DNA from: Cyclobacteriaceae bacterium
Lineage (GTDB): Bacteria; Bacteroidota; Bacteroidia; Cytophagales; Cyclobacteriaceae
DNA: 5,505 nt
Assembly: GCA_026994125.1 (NCBI GenBank)
Contig: JALWRJ010000276.1
Location: forward strand, 1-5,505
Direction of reading: 5' to 3'
The notes under the pieces are model-generated. The model had not been told where the DNA came from and searched no databases. It worked only from the letters and a program-made list of their open reading frames with translations. Below, piece after piece: positions 5,335-5,505 of the stretch. How positions within the stretch are numbered: the stretch's first letter is position 1; each line of letters starts with the position of its first letter. The translations under genes and the position numbers were made by a program.

Positions 5335-5505
5335 GTGAAAAAATTAACCTTCATAATAATACTAAGCATAATAACCGCATGGGCAGGCCGGGCGCAAACT
5401 ACCAACTTAGCATTGGCCAGGCAATACTATGCCCAGGGTGAATTTGATAAGGCCTTAGACTTATACCAGAAACTTGCCAAAAAATCCGCTAACTGGGCGG
5501 TTATC
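5335..5505 (+). CDS. Secreted tetratricopeptide-repeat (TPR) protein, 5' part
   Basis: The first 57 residues are visible; the gene runs off the right edge. It starts at GTG 5335 with (M)KKLTFIIILSIITAWAGRAQ, a signal peptide with two Lys, a hydrophobic core and likely cleavage before Q21, a common pattern in Bacteroidota exported proteins. After it, residues 24-50 (NLALARQYYAQGEFDKALDLYQKLAKK) fit a TPR helix pair (A..YY..G.FDKAL.LY.KL). GTG is the only plausible start: the frame is closed upstream by TAA at 5323-5325, and the ATG at 5330 is out of frame and stops at once. No Shine-Dalgarno is visible. TPR proteins serve as protein-protein scaffolds, and the specific role cannot be told from this fragment. 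It points away from the proposed origin, unlike the operon on its left. Confidence 0.75.
   Translation, partial: MKKLTFIIILSIITAWAGRAQTTNLALARQYYAQGEFDKALDLYQKLAKKSANWAVI

Overview
The window looks like chromosomal DNA of a Bacteroidota bacterium. This rests on four things: the YbeY and MnmG sequences resemble Bacteroidota forms, there is a lipoprotein of the Ig-like (Big_5) type typical of that phylum, no start codon has a clear Shine-Dalgarno sequence, and there is one TAnnTTTG-type -7 promoter match. No genus can be named from the sequence alone.

Layout. (1) The 3' part of ybeY (rRNA maturation endonuclease) enters from the left edge. (2) A short gap of about 90 bases carries two near-palindromic 16-mers, CGTTCCACGTGGAACA and TGTTTCACGTGGAACA, which match the bacterial centromere site parS bound by ParB. 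(3) mnmG (gidA; tRNA wobble-uridine modification), a class I SAM-dependent methyltransferase and a large Ig-like lipoprotein follow on the + strand with overlapping ends (1 bp and 26 bp), so they probably form one operon. A third parS-like site lies inside the lipoprotein gene. (4) A non-coding stretch of about 408 bases (4927-5334) holds many copies or close variants of the DnaA box TTATCCACA in both orientations, plus a segment of 58 bases that is about 93% A+T. This is the best candidate for the chromosomal replication origin (oriC). (5) A secreted tetratricopeptide-repeat protein starts at a GTG at 5335 and runs off the right edge.

The central reading is that the window spans an origin/centromere region. 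ParB would load at parS sites 0.6-4.7 kb to the left of the DnaA-box cluster, and DnaA would open the AT-rich segment. The operon points towards the proposed origin and its coding strand is C-rich relative to G in several hand-counted lines. That is what the left arm of an origin should look like when genes lie on the lagging strand. The protein-coding genes are otherwise ordinary housekeeping or lineage-typical genes. I see no mobile element, CRISPR array, RNA gene or defence system.
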